64,000 nt of DNA from JANJTB01 sp032027125 (lineage in GTDB: Bacteria > Bacteroidota > Ignavibacteria > Kapaibacteriales > UBA2268): assembly GCA_032027125.1 (NCBI GenBank), contig JAVSMQ010000001.1, forward strand, positions 718,160-782,159, in the 5' to 3' direction. A program made the translations under genes and the position numbers. The notes under the pieces were generated by a model. The model searched no databases. It saw only the letters and a program-made list of their open reading frames with translations, and was not told the DNA's origin. Of this stretch, positions 1 to 7,637 are shown one piece after another; the first letter of the stretch is position 1, and each line of letters starts with the position of its first letter.

Positions 1-1
1 A

Positions 2-184
2 AAAGTATTGGAATTAATTTCAAAACAATCATTTACACCCAAAGAAATACTGGAAAAATTGAAGCTTGATATGTCTGAAAAAGAACTTACAAAAAAATTA
101 AAATTTTCATCAAATGTGGAATGTAAAAAAATTAGGGGTAAAAATCATTTTTGCATAAAACAGGATGGTCAGACGTTGTTTTAA
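2..184 (+). CDS. C-terminal fragment of an unknown protein, cut by the window edge
   Basis: A reading frame is open from the first complete codon to a TAA at 182-184, giving 60 residues rich in Lys and Glu, ending IKQDGQTLF. The pattern of a short helix (FTPKEILEKLKLD) followed by a second helix and a basic strand resembles a winged-helix tail, but I do not recognise a family. The start lies outside the window. No companion gene is adjacent: the next gene begins at 550. Confidence 0.45.
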   Translation, partial: KVLELISKQSFTPKEILEKLKLDMSEKELTKKLKFSSNVECKKIRGKNHFCIKQDGQTLF

Positions 185-320
185 AATTTAAGTTTTATTT
201 TAGTCAAATTTAGATTTTATTCGATTACATTCGTCAAACATTGACATAACAATTTATGATACGAACAAATTAGCTTTCATTTAATAGAAATAATAAATTC
301 AAAATAACATACTTAAGACT

Positions 321-465
321 GGTTCTATAAATTGAAATTTCTCTTTACTCATAGCTCAACAACAGAAGTGGTTTAACAATACCGAAAGCTAAGGCTCAGT
401 TTGAAACATTGGGCATCAGTCATAAGCAACTTACTGCATATCTTGTTAATTTGTATTTATAGAAC
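321..465. repeat. MITE-like element with terminal inverted repeats
   Basis: GTTCTATAAAT at 322-332 is repeated in inverted orientation at 455-465, bounding about 145 bp. ACTTAA occurs just outside both ends (311-316 and 468-473), as a target-site duplication would. The interior has short open stretches but no intact gene, so this may be an internally deleted insertion sequence. The rest of the gap between 185 and 549 shows only AT-rich sequence. Confidence 0.35.
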
Positions 466-549
466 TCACTTAAAAAATAAATGTTTAAAATATTTTATTA
501 TATTTGACGATTAATATAACAATAAATATTATTTAAGTTGGAAGTAAAG

Positions 550-783
550 ATGTCAAAAACAATAACAGTACGGATTGAAGATAAAGTCTATGATTTATTC
601 AAAAAAGCAGCAAATAGCCAGAACCGTTCAATTCCTAATTATATGGAATTTGCTACTCTAAATTTTATCTTAAATGAAAGTGTGGTTGATGATAAGGAAA
701 TGAATGAAATATTATTACATACGGATGATTTAGATAAAGGATTATCAGATATAGCAATTGGAAGGTATAAAATAATTGGTTAA
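550..783 (+). CDS. Antitoxin of a RelE-type toxin-antitoxin pair
   Basis: Encodes 77 residues starting MSKTITVRIEDKVYDLFKKAA, the N-terminal beta strand plus helix of a ribbon-helix-helix DNA-binding domain. The acidic C-terminal half (ILLHTDDLDKGLSD) is the likely toxin-binding segment. The ATG at 550 is chosen over an upstream TTG at 538 because GGAAG at 540-544 sits at ribosome-binding distance. It overlaps the downstream toxin gene by 8 nt, indicating translational coupling. By family analogy it binds and neutralises the toxin and represses its own promoter. The fold assignment is by eye. Confidence 0.7.
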   Translation: MSKTITVRIEDKVYDLFKKAANSQNRSIPNYMEFATLNFILNESVVDDKEMNEILLHTDDLDKGLSDIAIGRYKIIG

Positions 784-1048
784 ATTCAAAATTGCTGAGA
801 CTGATAATTTTAATAAAAAAATTAAATTGGTGAAATATAGAACTATTTACCAAAAAATTACCGATTATGTCTATCCCATTTTAAGAGAAAATCCATATTT
901 TGGACCGAATATAAAAAAACTCAAAGGCATTTATAAAGATGTTTATAGATTTAGAATCGGTGATTACAGACTTTTTTATTCAATATCCGAAAGTACTGTT
1001 ATTGTTTTTGTAATCAACATTGAATTAAGAAAAGATGCTTATAAATAA
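776..1048 (+). CDS. RelE/ParE-family toxin
   Basis: Encodes 90 residues. The pattern PILRENPYFGPNIKKLKG followed by YRFRIGDYRLFYSI and a hydrophobic strand (VIVFVINIEL) is the hallmark of RelE-type mRNA interferases and ParE relatives. RelE proteins cleave mRNA in the ribosomal A site and ParE poisons gyrase; the sequence does not decide between them, though the RIGDYR core is more RelE-like. Translation probably starts at the TTG at 776, inside the antitoxin gene, with GGAAGG about 10 nt upstream. The gene ends the two-gene unit. Confidence 0.75.
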   Translation: MVKFKIAETDNFNKKIKLVKYRTIYQKITDYVYPILRENPYFGPNIKKLKGIYKDVYRFRIGDYRLFYSISESTVIVFVINIELRKDAYK

Positions 1049-1133
1049 ATTAAAAATTTCCCCTTAATAAAGCACCGAGTTTTACGTATTATAGTTACTT
1101 TTGAAGATGTTATAAATTAGATATTCGGAAATA

Positions 1134-1475
1134 ATGAAATACTTATTGATTCTGATGATGATTCTCATATTCGGCTCATGCACTTTACAGAAAGAAGCTT
1201 TTGTTTTTGTGGACAGCAAAAAAGAAGGAAGAACTCTTGAAGGCTTTTACTTTCTTGATGTTACGGTCAAAAATTCAGGTGAGCAGCCTGCTTATTATGT
1301 TATTCTAATTTCGCAGGTTTATTTGAAAGGGAAAGAAATCCAAAGAATTGAAAAAGGATATGGTGACTTATTCCCGGGTTCAGCAAAAGAAATGAGACTT
1401 ATTTTCGAAAAACTTGGCAACAGCGACCCTGACAGTGTCGGGTTAAAAATCACATACTCACCATTCAATATTTAA
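1134..1475 (+). CDS. Small lipoprotein
   Basis: Encodes 113 residues. A short charged start, a hydrophobic segment and the lipobox IFGSC place the acylated cysteine at residue 16, so the mature protein is membrane-anchored. The remainder (FYFLDVTVKNSGEQPAYYVILISQVYLKG) alternates like an all-beta FxLyD/CARDB-type domain of about 90 residues, a fold seen in envelope proteins. It lies 10 nt upstream of mtgA and is probably cotranscribed. Its function is unknown. Confidence 0.65.
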   Translation: MKYLLILMMILIFGSCTLQKEAFVFVDSKKEGRTLEGFYFLDVTVKNSGEQPAYYVILISQVYLKGKEIQRIEKGYGDLFPGSAKEMRLIFEKLGNSDPDSVGLKITYSPFNI

Positions 1476-1485
1476 ACAATCAGAC

Positions 1486-2196
1486 ATGAAGCGATTATTC
1501 AAATTTCTATTTAAATTTATTCTGTATTTTACACTGTTTTTCCTGGCAATTTCCATTAGTACAGTTGTACTGTATAAATATATAAATCCACCGGTTACAC
1601 CCCACATGATAATCAGAGTTATCGAGGGTATTATTGACGGCGATTTGGTATGGATTGATAAAGACTGGGTTTCTTATGAAGAGATTTCTCCAAATCTGTT
1701 CAGGGCGGTTATAGGTGCCGAAGACGCAAGATTTATGACACATGAAGGAGTTGACTGGAAAGCAGTCAAGGCTGCCAGAAGATATAATGAATTGCATAAA
1801 GGAAAGAAGAAACGCGGCGCCAGCACTATTACAATGCAAACCGCCAAGAATACATTTCTTCCGCATACTCGCATTATGGCACGAAAAGCAGTAGAAGTAT
1901 ATTTCACATATTTAATTGAATTTGTCTGGGGTAAAAAAAGAATACTTGAAGTTTATGCAAATGTGGTTGAATGGGGACCCGGGCTTTACGGTGTCGAGGC
2001 TGCATCGCAAAAATTCTTCGGTAAGTCGGCAGAAAATCTTACCCGCAGACAGGCAGGTCTGCTTGCAGCAGTGCTTCCAAATCCCAGAAGATGGTCACCC
2101 GATAAACCGACGCAATATATAAACAGGCGTGTTAACTGGATTATGGCTCGAATGAATTCAGTTGCAATACCCAAAGCCGACAAAAAGGAGAACTAA
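1486..2196 (+). CDS. mtgA: Monofunctional biosynthetic peptidoglycan transglycosylase
   Basis: A GT51 glycosyltransferase of 236 residues, polymerising lipid II into glycan strands on the periplasmic side of the inner membrane. One N-terminal transmembrane helix (about residues 5-31) is followed by the family motifs: EDARFMTHEG with the catalytic Glu79, RGASTITMQTAKN around 110-122, and KKRILEVYANVVEWG around 150-164. There is no transpeptidase domain, and the length is normal for MtgA. It lies between the lipoprotein gene and mutS, with only 2 nt to mutS. Confidence 0.93.
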   Translation: MKRLFKFLFKFILYFTLFFLAISISTVVLYKYINPPVTPHMIIRVIEGIIDGDLVWIDKDWVSYEEISPNLFRAVIGAEDARFMTHEGVDWKAVKAARRYNELHKGKKKRGASTITMQTAKNTFLPHTRIMARKAVEVYFTYLIEFVWGKKRILEVYANVVEWGPGLYGVEAASQKFFGKSAENLTRRQAGLLAAVLPNPRRWSPDKPTQYINRRVNWIMARMNSVAIPKADKKEN

Positions 2197-2198
2197 GT

Positions 2199-4826
2199 AT
2201 GAAGGATAAACAAACTCCTTTGATGAAACAGTATAACCAAATCAAACAAAAATATCCTGAAACAGTGATGCTTTTCAGGATGGGTGATTTCTTTGAAACG
2301 TTTGAAGATGATGCTGTCATTACAGCTAAAGTATGCGGAATTGTTCTTACAAAACGTAATAACGGTGCCGGCGGAGAAACACCGCTTGCAGGCTTCCCAC
2401 ACCATCAGCTTGATAATTATCTGCCGAAATTGGTAAAAGCGGGTTATAGAGTTGCTGTCTGCGAGCAGCTTGAAGACCCGAAACTTGCAAAGGGAATCGT
2501 TCGCCGCGGGGTAATCGAAGTAGTTACTCCGGGAGTTGCTTTTTATGACAAATTGCTTGAAACTAAAACAAATAATTATCTTGCCGGTATTTATATAAAC
2601 CACGATAAAGCTGTAAGAAAACTGACCGGACTTGCAATTGCAGATATTTCTACAGGTGAGTTTCAGGTTTGTGAAATACCATTTACGGAGCTTAAAGACA
2701 TTCTGACAACACTATCACCGTCTGAAATCATAATATCCAAATCGCAAAAGGATGAATTAGTTCCGGAGATTGAAAAACTACCATTTAAACCGCTGATTAC
2801 TAAACGAGAGGATTGGGTTTTTGAGTATGATTTCAGCAGGGATATGCTGCTTAAACAGTTTAAAACTCTAAATCTCAAAGGTTTTGGAGCAGAAGAATTC
2901 ACTGTTGGAATTTCTGCTGCGGGCTGCGTATTAAACTATATTTCAGAGACACAGTTAAGCAATATCAATCATATACAAAGCATAAGCCGTCTTGATACAG
3001 GTGAGTTTATGTCGCTTGACCCGTCCACACGCAGAAATCTTGAAATTACATTCTCTGATAATTCAGAAGGGTCGCTTATATCTGTTATTGATAAAACAAT
3101 TACTCCAATGGGCGGCAGACTGCTTAAGAAATGGGTAAGCATGCCTCTGACAAAACTGAATGTAATCATTGACCGGCAGGACTGCACTGAAGCATTTTAT
3201 AAAAACAATAAATTGCGTGAAAATCTGAGAGGAATTTTTTCCGGCATAGGCGACCTTGACAGATTAATCTCGAAAATTTCATCGGGAAGGGCTAATCCGC
3301 GGGACGTTATCGGTTTAAAAAACAGTCTGTCATTGATACCGGAAATAAAAGAAATATTAAAAAATCTTTCAAATGACGTAATTACAAAATTAATTTCCCA
3401 ATTTGCCGATACATCGGAAGTTGTGTCACTTATTTCAAATGCTTTGATTGATGAACCTACCGTACAGTTAGGTACCGGGCAGGTTTTCAGAACCGGTTAT
3501 GATGAGGAACTGGATTCATATATTGCAGCAAAAACTCACGGAACGGACTGGGTTAAGAATTTTCAGAACACCGAGCGGGAGAAATCGGGTATAAACTCAC
3601 TAAAAGTCGGATTCAACAATGTTTTCGGGTATTATATCGAGATAACAAAATTGCACGCCGGAAAGGCACCAGATTATTTCGAGCGAAAACAAACCCTTGC
3701 TAATGCCGAAAGATACACCACTCCCGAGCTAAAAGAAATTGAAGCAAAAATACTCGGTGCCGGTGAAAAAATCAGCGAAACAGAACTTATACTTTTTTCA
3801 AGTTTAAGGAATAAAATAGCAGAGTTTACCGTTGAAATTCAAAAAAACTCCAATCTCATTGCTGTCATAGACTGCCTTCAGGGTCTGGCTCAGATTGCAA
3901 TAGAAAACAATTATGTCAAACCGCTGGTTGATGATTCCGAGATTATTGATATAATCGAAGCCCGTCATCCGGTTGTTGAGAAGCACTTGCCTGTAGGTGA
4001 TAAATTCACTCCCAATGATACTTTTCTTGATACTGATTCAGAGCAGATACATATCATAACAGGTCCTAACATGTCCGGTAAATCCTGTTATATTCGTCAG
4101 GTAGCAGTGATTACACTTTTGGCACAGATTGGCTCTTATGTTCCTGCAAAAAGTGCAAGAATCGGACTGGTTGACAAGATATTTACACGAGTAGGAGCTC
4201 AGGACAATATAACAGCAGGGGAAAGTACATTTCTGGTTGAGATGCAGGAAGCTGCAAACATAATGAATAATGCCACTCGTAAAAGTCTGATTCTGCTTGA
4301 TGAGGTCGGACGCGGCACTGCTACTTTCGACGGAATATCTATTGCCTGGTCAATTGCTGAATATCTGCATAATAATATAAGAGCAAAAACACTTTTTGCA
4401 ACACATTATCACGAACTGAATGAACTATCAGAGCGATATGACAGAATATGTAATTACCGGGTTGAGGTAATTGAAACCGGAAGTACTATCATTTTTTCAC
4501 ATAAAGTCGCAAAGGGCAGCAGCGATTATTCCTTCGGTATTCATGTAGCAAAGATGGCAGGTCTTCCCTACGAAGTAATTCAAAGGGCAGATGAGATTAT
4601 GGCTACACTTGAATCTGAAGAGCCCGCATCATCCGGCAAATCCACAAAAGCCGACATTAAATCCATCAAAACGAAAAAAGCCTCAAAAGATACAAACCAG
4701 CTTGCAATTTTTGAATTCCGGGATGATTCAATAAGAGAAAAATTATTAGGTATCAAAATTGACTCGATTACTCCCATTCAGGCATTTAATTTACTGGCAG
4801 AACTTCAGAAAGAGGCGAAAAAGTGA
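2199..4826 (+). CDS. mutS: DNA mismatch repair protein MutS
   Basis: Encodes 875 residues, standard MutS1 length. MutS recognises mismatches and, in an ATP-dependent manner, recruits MutL. The N-terminal mismatch-contacting Phe-X-Glu is present (FFE, residues 31-33, in MGDFFETFEDD). The C-terminal ATPase has Walker A GPNMSGKS (about 622), the D-loop region DEVGRGTATFDG (about 702) and the ATHYHEL switch histidine motif. The C-terminal tail carries a Lys/Ser-rich linker before a helical dimerisation end. An AAGGAG-type ribosome site precedes the ATG. The DUF3800 gene begins 7 nt downstream. Confidence 0.97.
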   Translation: MKDKQTPLMKQYNQIKQKYPETVMLFRMGDFFETFEDDAVITAKVCGIVLTKRNNGAGGETPLAGFPHHQLDNYLPKLVKAGYRVAVCEQLEDPKLAKGIVRRGVIEVVTPGVAFYDKLLETKTNNYLAGIYINHDKAVRKLTGLAIADISTGEFQVCEIPFTELKDILTTLSPSEIIISKSQKDELVPEIEKLPFKPLITKREDWVFEYDFSRDMLLKQFKTLNLKGFGAEEFTVGISAAGCVLNYISETQLSNINHIQSISRLDTGEFMSLDPSTRRNLEITFSDNSEGSLISVIDKTITPMGGRLLKKWVSMPLTKLNVIIDRQDCTEAFYKNNKLRENLRGIFSGIGDLDRLISKISSGRANPRDVIGLKNSLSLIPEIKEILKNLSNDVITKLISQFADTSEVVSLISNALIDEPTVQLGTGQVFRTGYDEELDSYIAAKTHGTDWVKNFQNTEREKSGINSLKVGFNNVFGYYIEITKLHAGKAPDYFERKQTLANAERYTTPELKEIEAKILGAGEKISETELILFSSLRNKIAEFTVEIQKNSNLIAVIDCLQGLAQIAIENNYVKPLVDDSEIIDIIEARHPVVEKHLPVGDKFTPNDTFLDTDSEQIHIITGPNMSGKSCYIRQVAVITLLAQIGSYVPAKSARIGLVDKIFTRVGAQDNITAGESTFLVEMQEAANIMNNATRKSLILLDEVGRGTATFDGISIAWSIAEYLHNNIRAKTLFATHYHELNELSERYDRICNYRVEVIETGSTIIFSHKVAKGSSDYSFGIHVAKMAGLPYEVIQRADEIMATLESEEPASSGKSTKADIKSIKTKKASKDTNQLAIFEFRDDSIREKLLGIKIDSITPIQAFNLLAELQKEAKK

Positions 4827-4833
4827 AGGGTGT

Positions 4834-5646
4834 ATGAAAGATAATTTACATGAATATCATAGATTTCTTGATGAAGCCGGTGATACAACCTTTTATGGAA
4901 AAGGGAAAATACCAATAATAGGTACAACCGGAGTCAGCAAAACATTTATTCTTGGAATGGTGAAATTTAATGAACCAATTGAACCTATTCGAATCAAAAT
5001 TCTTGATCTATGCAATAAAGTACAAGAAAATTCATATTACAACAAAATTCCAAGTGTTGTTAAGCGAAGTTGCAAAGGAAGTTACTTTTTTCATGCAAAA
5101 GATGATGTGCCGGAATTGCGAAAAGAATTTTTTGATTTTATTCAGTCTGTTGATTGTTCATTTCAAGCAGTTGTTGGAAGAAAAATAATATCTCTATTTG
5201 AAAAAAAACATAACGGTAAAGATACTGAGTTTTATGCTGATATGCTGTCTCATTTACTGAAAGATAAATTTACAAATCAACCAAGATTAGTTCTCAATGT
5301 TGCAGAAAGGTCAAATAGTACGGCAATTAATAATCTTGAAAAGGGACTTCTGAAGGCAAAAAAACGCTATTTTTTTCAAAATCCCAATAATAAAATTACA
5401 GATAGAATTTCATTCTGCGTACATAAATATCAAAACGAACCTCTACTTTCAATTGCTGATTATTTGTGTTGGGTGGTACAAAGAATTTTTGAAACAGGCG
5501 AGACAAGATTTTATGATTATATGTTAAGCAAGATTTCTTTAGTTGTTGATTTATATGGCAGCAAATCCAATGGATTCAATAATCATTATGATAATAATAC
5601 AAACCCCTTAACAGAAAAAAATAAAGTTAGTCCTCTATCATCCTAA
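4834..5646 (+). CDS. DUF3800 domain protein
   Basis: Encodes 270 residues. The N-terminal FLDEAGDTTF, the central FHAKDD and the C-terminal ADYLCWVVQR are the conserved blocks of DUF3800, predicted to have an RNase H-like nuclease fold in which these acidic residues would bind metal. The molecular function is not established. The ATG at 4834 is preferred because an upstream in-frame start would lie inside mutS. It follows mutS by 7 nt. The last codons form the 5' arm of an RNA stem (see 5624-5700). DUF3800 genes are scattered and often mobile, so late arrival downstream of mutS is plausible. Confidence 0.8.
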   Translation: MKDNLHEYHRFLDEAGDTTFYGKGKIPIIGTTGVSKTFILGMVKFNEPIEPIRIKILDLCNKVQENSYYNKIPSVVKRSCKGSYFFHAKDDVPELRKEFFDFIQSVDCSFQAVVGRKIISLFEKKHNGKDTEFYADMLSHLLKDKFTNQPRLVLNVAERSNSTAINNLEKGLLKAKKRYFFQNPNNKITDRISFCVHKYQNEPLLSIADYLCWVVQRIFETGETRFYDYMLSKISLVVDLYGSKSNGFNNHYDNNTNPLTEKNKVSPLSS

Positions 5647-5700
5647 GAAGGATACCCTTCGCCGACATGGAGCCAGATTTCAGATGAAGCCGACTAACTT
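5624..5700 (+). ncRNA. Candidate DUF3800-associated structured RNA at the 3' end of the gene
   Basis: A perfect 9-bp closing stem pairs AAGTTAGTC (5624-5632, inside the last codons of the DUF3800 gene) with GACTAACTT (5692-5700). Inside it are a 5-bp hairpin ATCCT/AGGAT (5640-5644/5649-5653, loop AAGA, containing the stop codon) and a 4-bp CTTC/GAAG pairing (5657-5660/5686-5689), i.e. a three-way junction. GCCGAC occurs twice (5661-5666, 5689-5694). Conserved structured RNAs next to DUF3800 genes have been described as DUF3800-I and later motifs; membership here is inference. Confidence 0.5.
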
Positions 5701-5809
5701 AATATAGAAGAAGTAATTCCCAACAAAATATTTTATATATTAAAAATGAATATGAGTTATTATTGACAAAGACAAAATCTCAGTTTTCTGACTTATTAAA
5801 AAGTTTTTC

Positions 5810-6331
5810 CTATCTCCCTTTTCTTCTCTGCTGCATCTGCGGGGGCATTGTTTCATAAGCAGGTGCACCATCCATCTGGTCTCTGTTAAGCAGCATTCGG
5901 CGAACTCTTTTTTCAAATTTGATTTCAAAAGCAACCATTTTCGCAAAATTTTGTTCACTTAAGACATATTTTAAAGTTGAGAATTTGCTTTCGACAGCCG
6001 CGTGTAATTCTTTTTGTGCCTGAATGACGGCATTGGTTTTTTCTGCAATTTCCTTACCGTCAGGATTTTTGTCAATATATTCGATTAAATTATCATTAGC
6101 ATCCTGAAAAGCAGTATTCTTTTCACGGATTTCCTTTTCGACAGCAGTATATTTAACAAGGAATTTATCTGCTTCAGCATCGGAAAGCTCTAATATTTCA
6201 AGCAGCCGCATTTTCTTCACAGTCTCCATTCTTTCCTTTGCCTTTGGAGGGAAGTTCTGTGCTTCTGCAGGATAAATTGCAAATCCTAAAGCCAATAACA
6301 TAAACGATATAATTAAATTAAATCTTAACAT
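5810..6331 (-). CDS. Spy/CpxP-like periplasmic protein
   Basis: Encodes 173 residues. An N-terminal signal peptide (hydrophobic residues 5-18, probable cleavage after AEA-Q) precedes an almost entirely helical, highly charged domain with a heptad-like pattern (MRLLEILELSDAEADKFL to YVLSEQNFAKMVAFEIKFEKRVRRML). This layout and the LSxxQ-like spacing resemble the periplasmic Spy/CpxP/CnrX heavy-metal and envelope-stress family. It overlaps the upstream anti-sigma gene by 14 nt, so it is the third gene of a sigma/anti-sigma operon and a candidate signal sensor or chaperone for it. Confidence 0.6.
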   Translation of the reverse strand: MLRFNLIISFMLLALGFAIYPAEAQNFPPKAKERMETVKKMRLLEILELSDAEADKFLVKYTAVEKEIREKNTAFQDANDNLIEYIDKNPDGKEIAEKTNAVIQAQKELHAAVESKFSTLKYVLSEQNFAKMVAFEIKFEKRVRRMLLNRDQMDGAPAYETMPPQMQQRRKGR

Positions 6332-6980
6332 TTTTAATATCCTCTAATAAAATCTGAAATTCATCTTCCGAAAGTTTTTCCACTTCATCATACATCAAAT
6401 AGTTATCTCCGGATACCGATACGCTGACCTTTTGGTATAAATCACGCTGCTCATCGGAATTTTCGGTATATAGCTCGTTAATCTCAGATGCTCCGACCAT
6501 TTCTGTTTTTACATTGGTCACAGGTGGTAAAGTATTGTTTAAGTATTCATAATCTGCGTAAGAATCATCTGAAACATCGTCAAACTTTAGTGATTCATCT
6601 AATTTTTGTGTAAATGTGTTGTTACTTCCGTTATTAATGGAACTGCTATTGTCTGAATATTGATTGTAAAAAATTACAGCAATTACTAACATAGCAACAG
6701 CAGGAACACCAAATCTAAGCAGATAACCGAATCCTGATAAACTCATTGCCTTACTTCTGCGGCTGTTGACCTTAATGCTCAGGTTACGTGTCCGGGAATC
6801 CAAAATTTTATCGTAATCCATCTTTTCAACCTTTTGAAAGAACTGCCTGGCATCGGCAACATCTTTCATCATATCAGGATAATCACGCAAATTCATTTCA
6901 TATTCATCCGCCATTTCCTTTTCTAATTTTCCTAAAGCGAAATCCGGCAGCATTTCTTCCATTTCTTTTCTTGTCAACAT
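6318..6980 (-). CDS. Transmembrane anti-sigma factor
   Basis: Encodes 220 residues. A cytoplasmic helical N-terminus (about 1-85, LPDFALGKLEKEMADEYE) is followed by one transmembrane helix around 90-108 (YLLRFGVPAVAMLVIAVIFY) and an acidic, Ser/Asn-rich extracytoplasmic region. This is the architecture of ECF anti-sigma factors; the helical segment would hold the sigma factor. No HxxxCxxC zinc motif is present. It lies 13 nt downstream of the sigma gene and overlaps the CpxP-like gene, so the three are one operon. Confidence 0.75.
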   Translation of the reverse strand: MLTRKEMEEMLPDFALGKLEKEMADEYEMNLRDYPDMMKDVADARQFFQKVEKMDYDKILDSRTRNLSIKVNSRRSKAMSLSGFGYLLRFGVPAVAMLVIAVIFYNQYSDNSSSINNGSNNTFTQKLDESLKFDDVSDDSYADYEYLNNTLPPVTNVKTEMVGASEINELYTENSDEQRDLYQKVSVSVSGDNYLMYDEVEKLSEDEFQILLEDIKNVKI

Positions 6981-6993
6981 TTTATACCTCTTT

Positions 6994-7560
6994 TCATTGA
7001 CTTTCTTTTAGTAACACTGACAACTTTTTGACAGCCTGATGATAATTTGCCTTTAAACCGCCAACACTTGTCCCAAGCATTTGTGATATCTCCTCGTAAG
7101 GCAGTTCATCAAAGTATCTCAACGCAAACGTTTCTCTTTGTTTTTCGGGTAATTTCGAAAGCAAAATTACGAAATTTTTCTCGAATTCTTTATTTTCCAA
7201 TGATTTATCAGGCAGATGATTCTCACTTGGCAATTCAAAATCAGATTCATCGCCATTAAGAGAAAATATACTCATAAATCTTTTTTTTCTCTTGAAATTA
7301 ATTGACATATTCACTGTAATGCGATATAGCCAGGTCTTGATACTACTTCCGCCTTTGAACTTACCGATACTGTTTAGTGCTTTGATAAATACTTCCTGAG
7401 CAACATCGTCGGCGTCGTCATAATCTTCAACAAATCTCAAAGCAGCAGCAAATACAAACTTTCTGTATTTACGTACAATTTCGTTTGCTGCCCTGTCGCT
7501 TTTGGTTTCGACATACTCTCTGACTAAATCTGCATCTATTTCCAATGATAATGCCGACAT
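6994..7560 (-). CDS. ECF sigma factor (RpoE type)
   Basis: Encodes 188 residues. Region 2 carries DYDDADDVAQEVFIKALNSIGKFKGGSSIKTWLYRI, typical for -10 recognition and core binding. Region 4 (LSKLPEKQRETFALRYFDELPYEEISQMLGTSVGGLKANYHQAVKKL) holds the -35-binding helix-turn-helix. It directs RNA polymerase to a stress regulon, probably including its own operon, and is presumably sequestered by the membrane protein encoded next. It is the first gene of the three-gene minus-strand unit. Confidence 0.9.
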   Translation of the reverse strand: MSALSLEIDADLVREYVETKSDRAANEIVRKYRKFVFAAALRFVEDYDDADDVAQEVFIKALNSIGKFKGGSSIKTWLYRITVNMSINFKRKKRFMSIFSLNGDESDFELPSENHLPDKSLENKEFEKNFVILLSKLPEKQRETFALRYFDELPYEEISQMLGTSVGGLKANYHQAVKKLSVLLKESQ

Positions 7561-7637
7561 TATTTTTTACAATTATCTTACAAATTCAATTATTAGACAC
7601 TCTATGAACAAAAAAGGTTTAATTTGGATTTCCAAAA

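Noticed and set aside
361..463. Open stretch within the MITE-like element that could be a transposase fragment
   Set aside because: Only about 35 codons, no start, and no motif that I can assign to a transposase family.
5740..5958. 72-codon frame overlapping the CpxP-like gene
   Set aside because: It is a shadow in another frame of the signal-peptide-bearing gene at 5810-6331.
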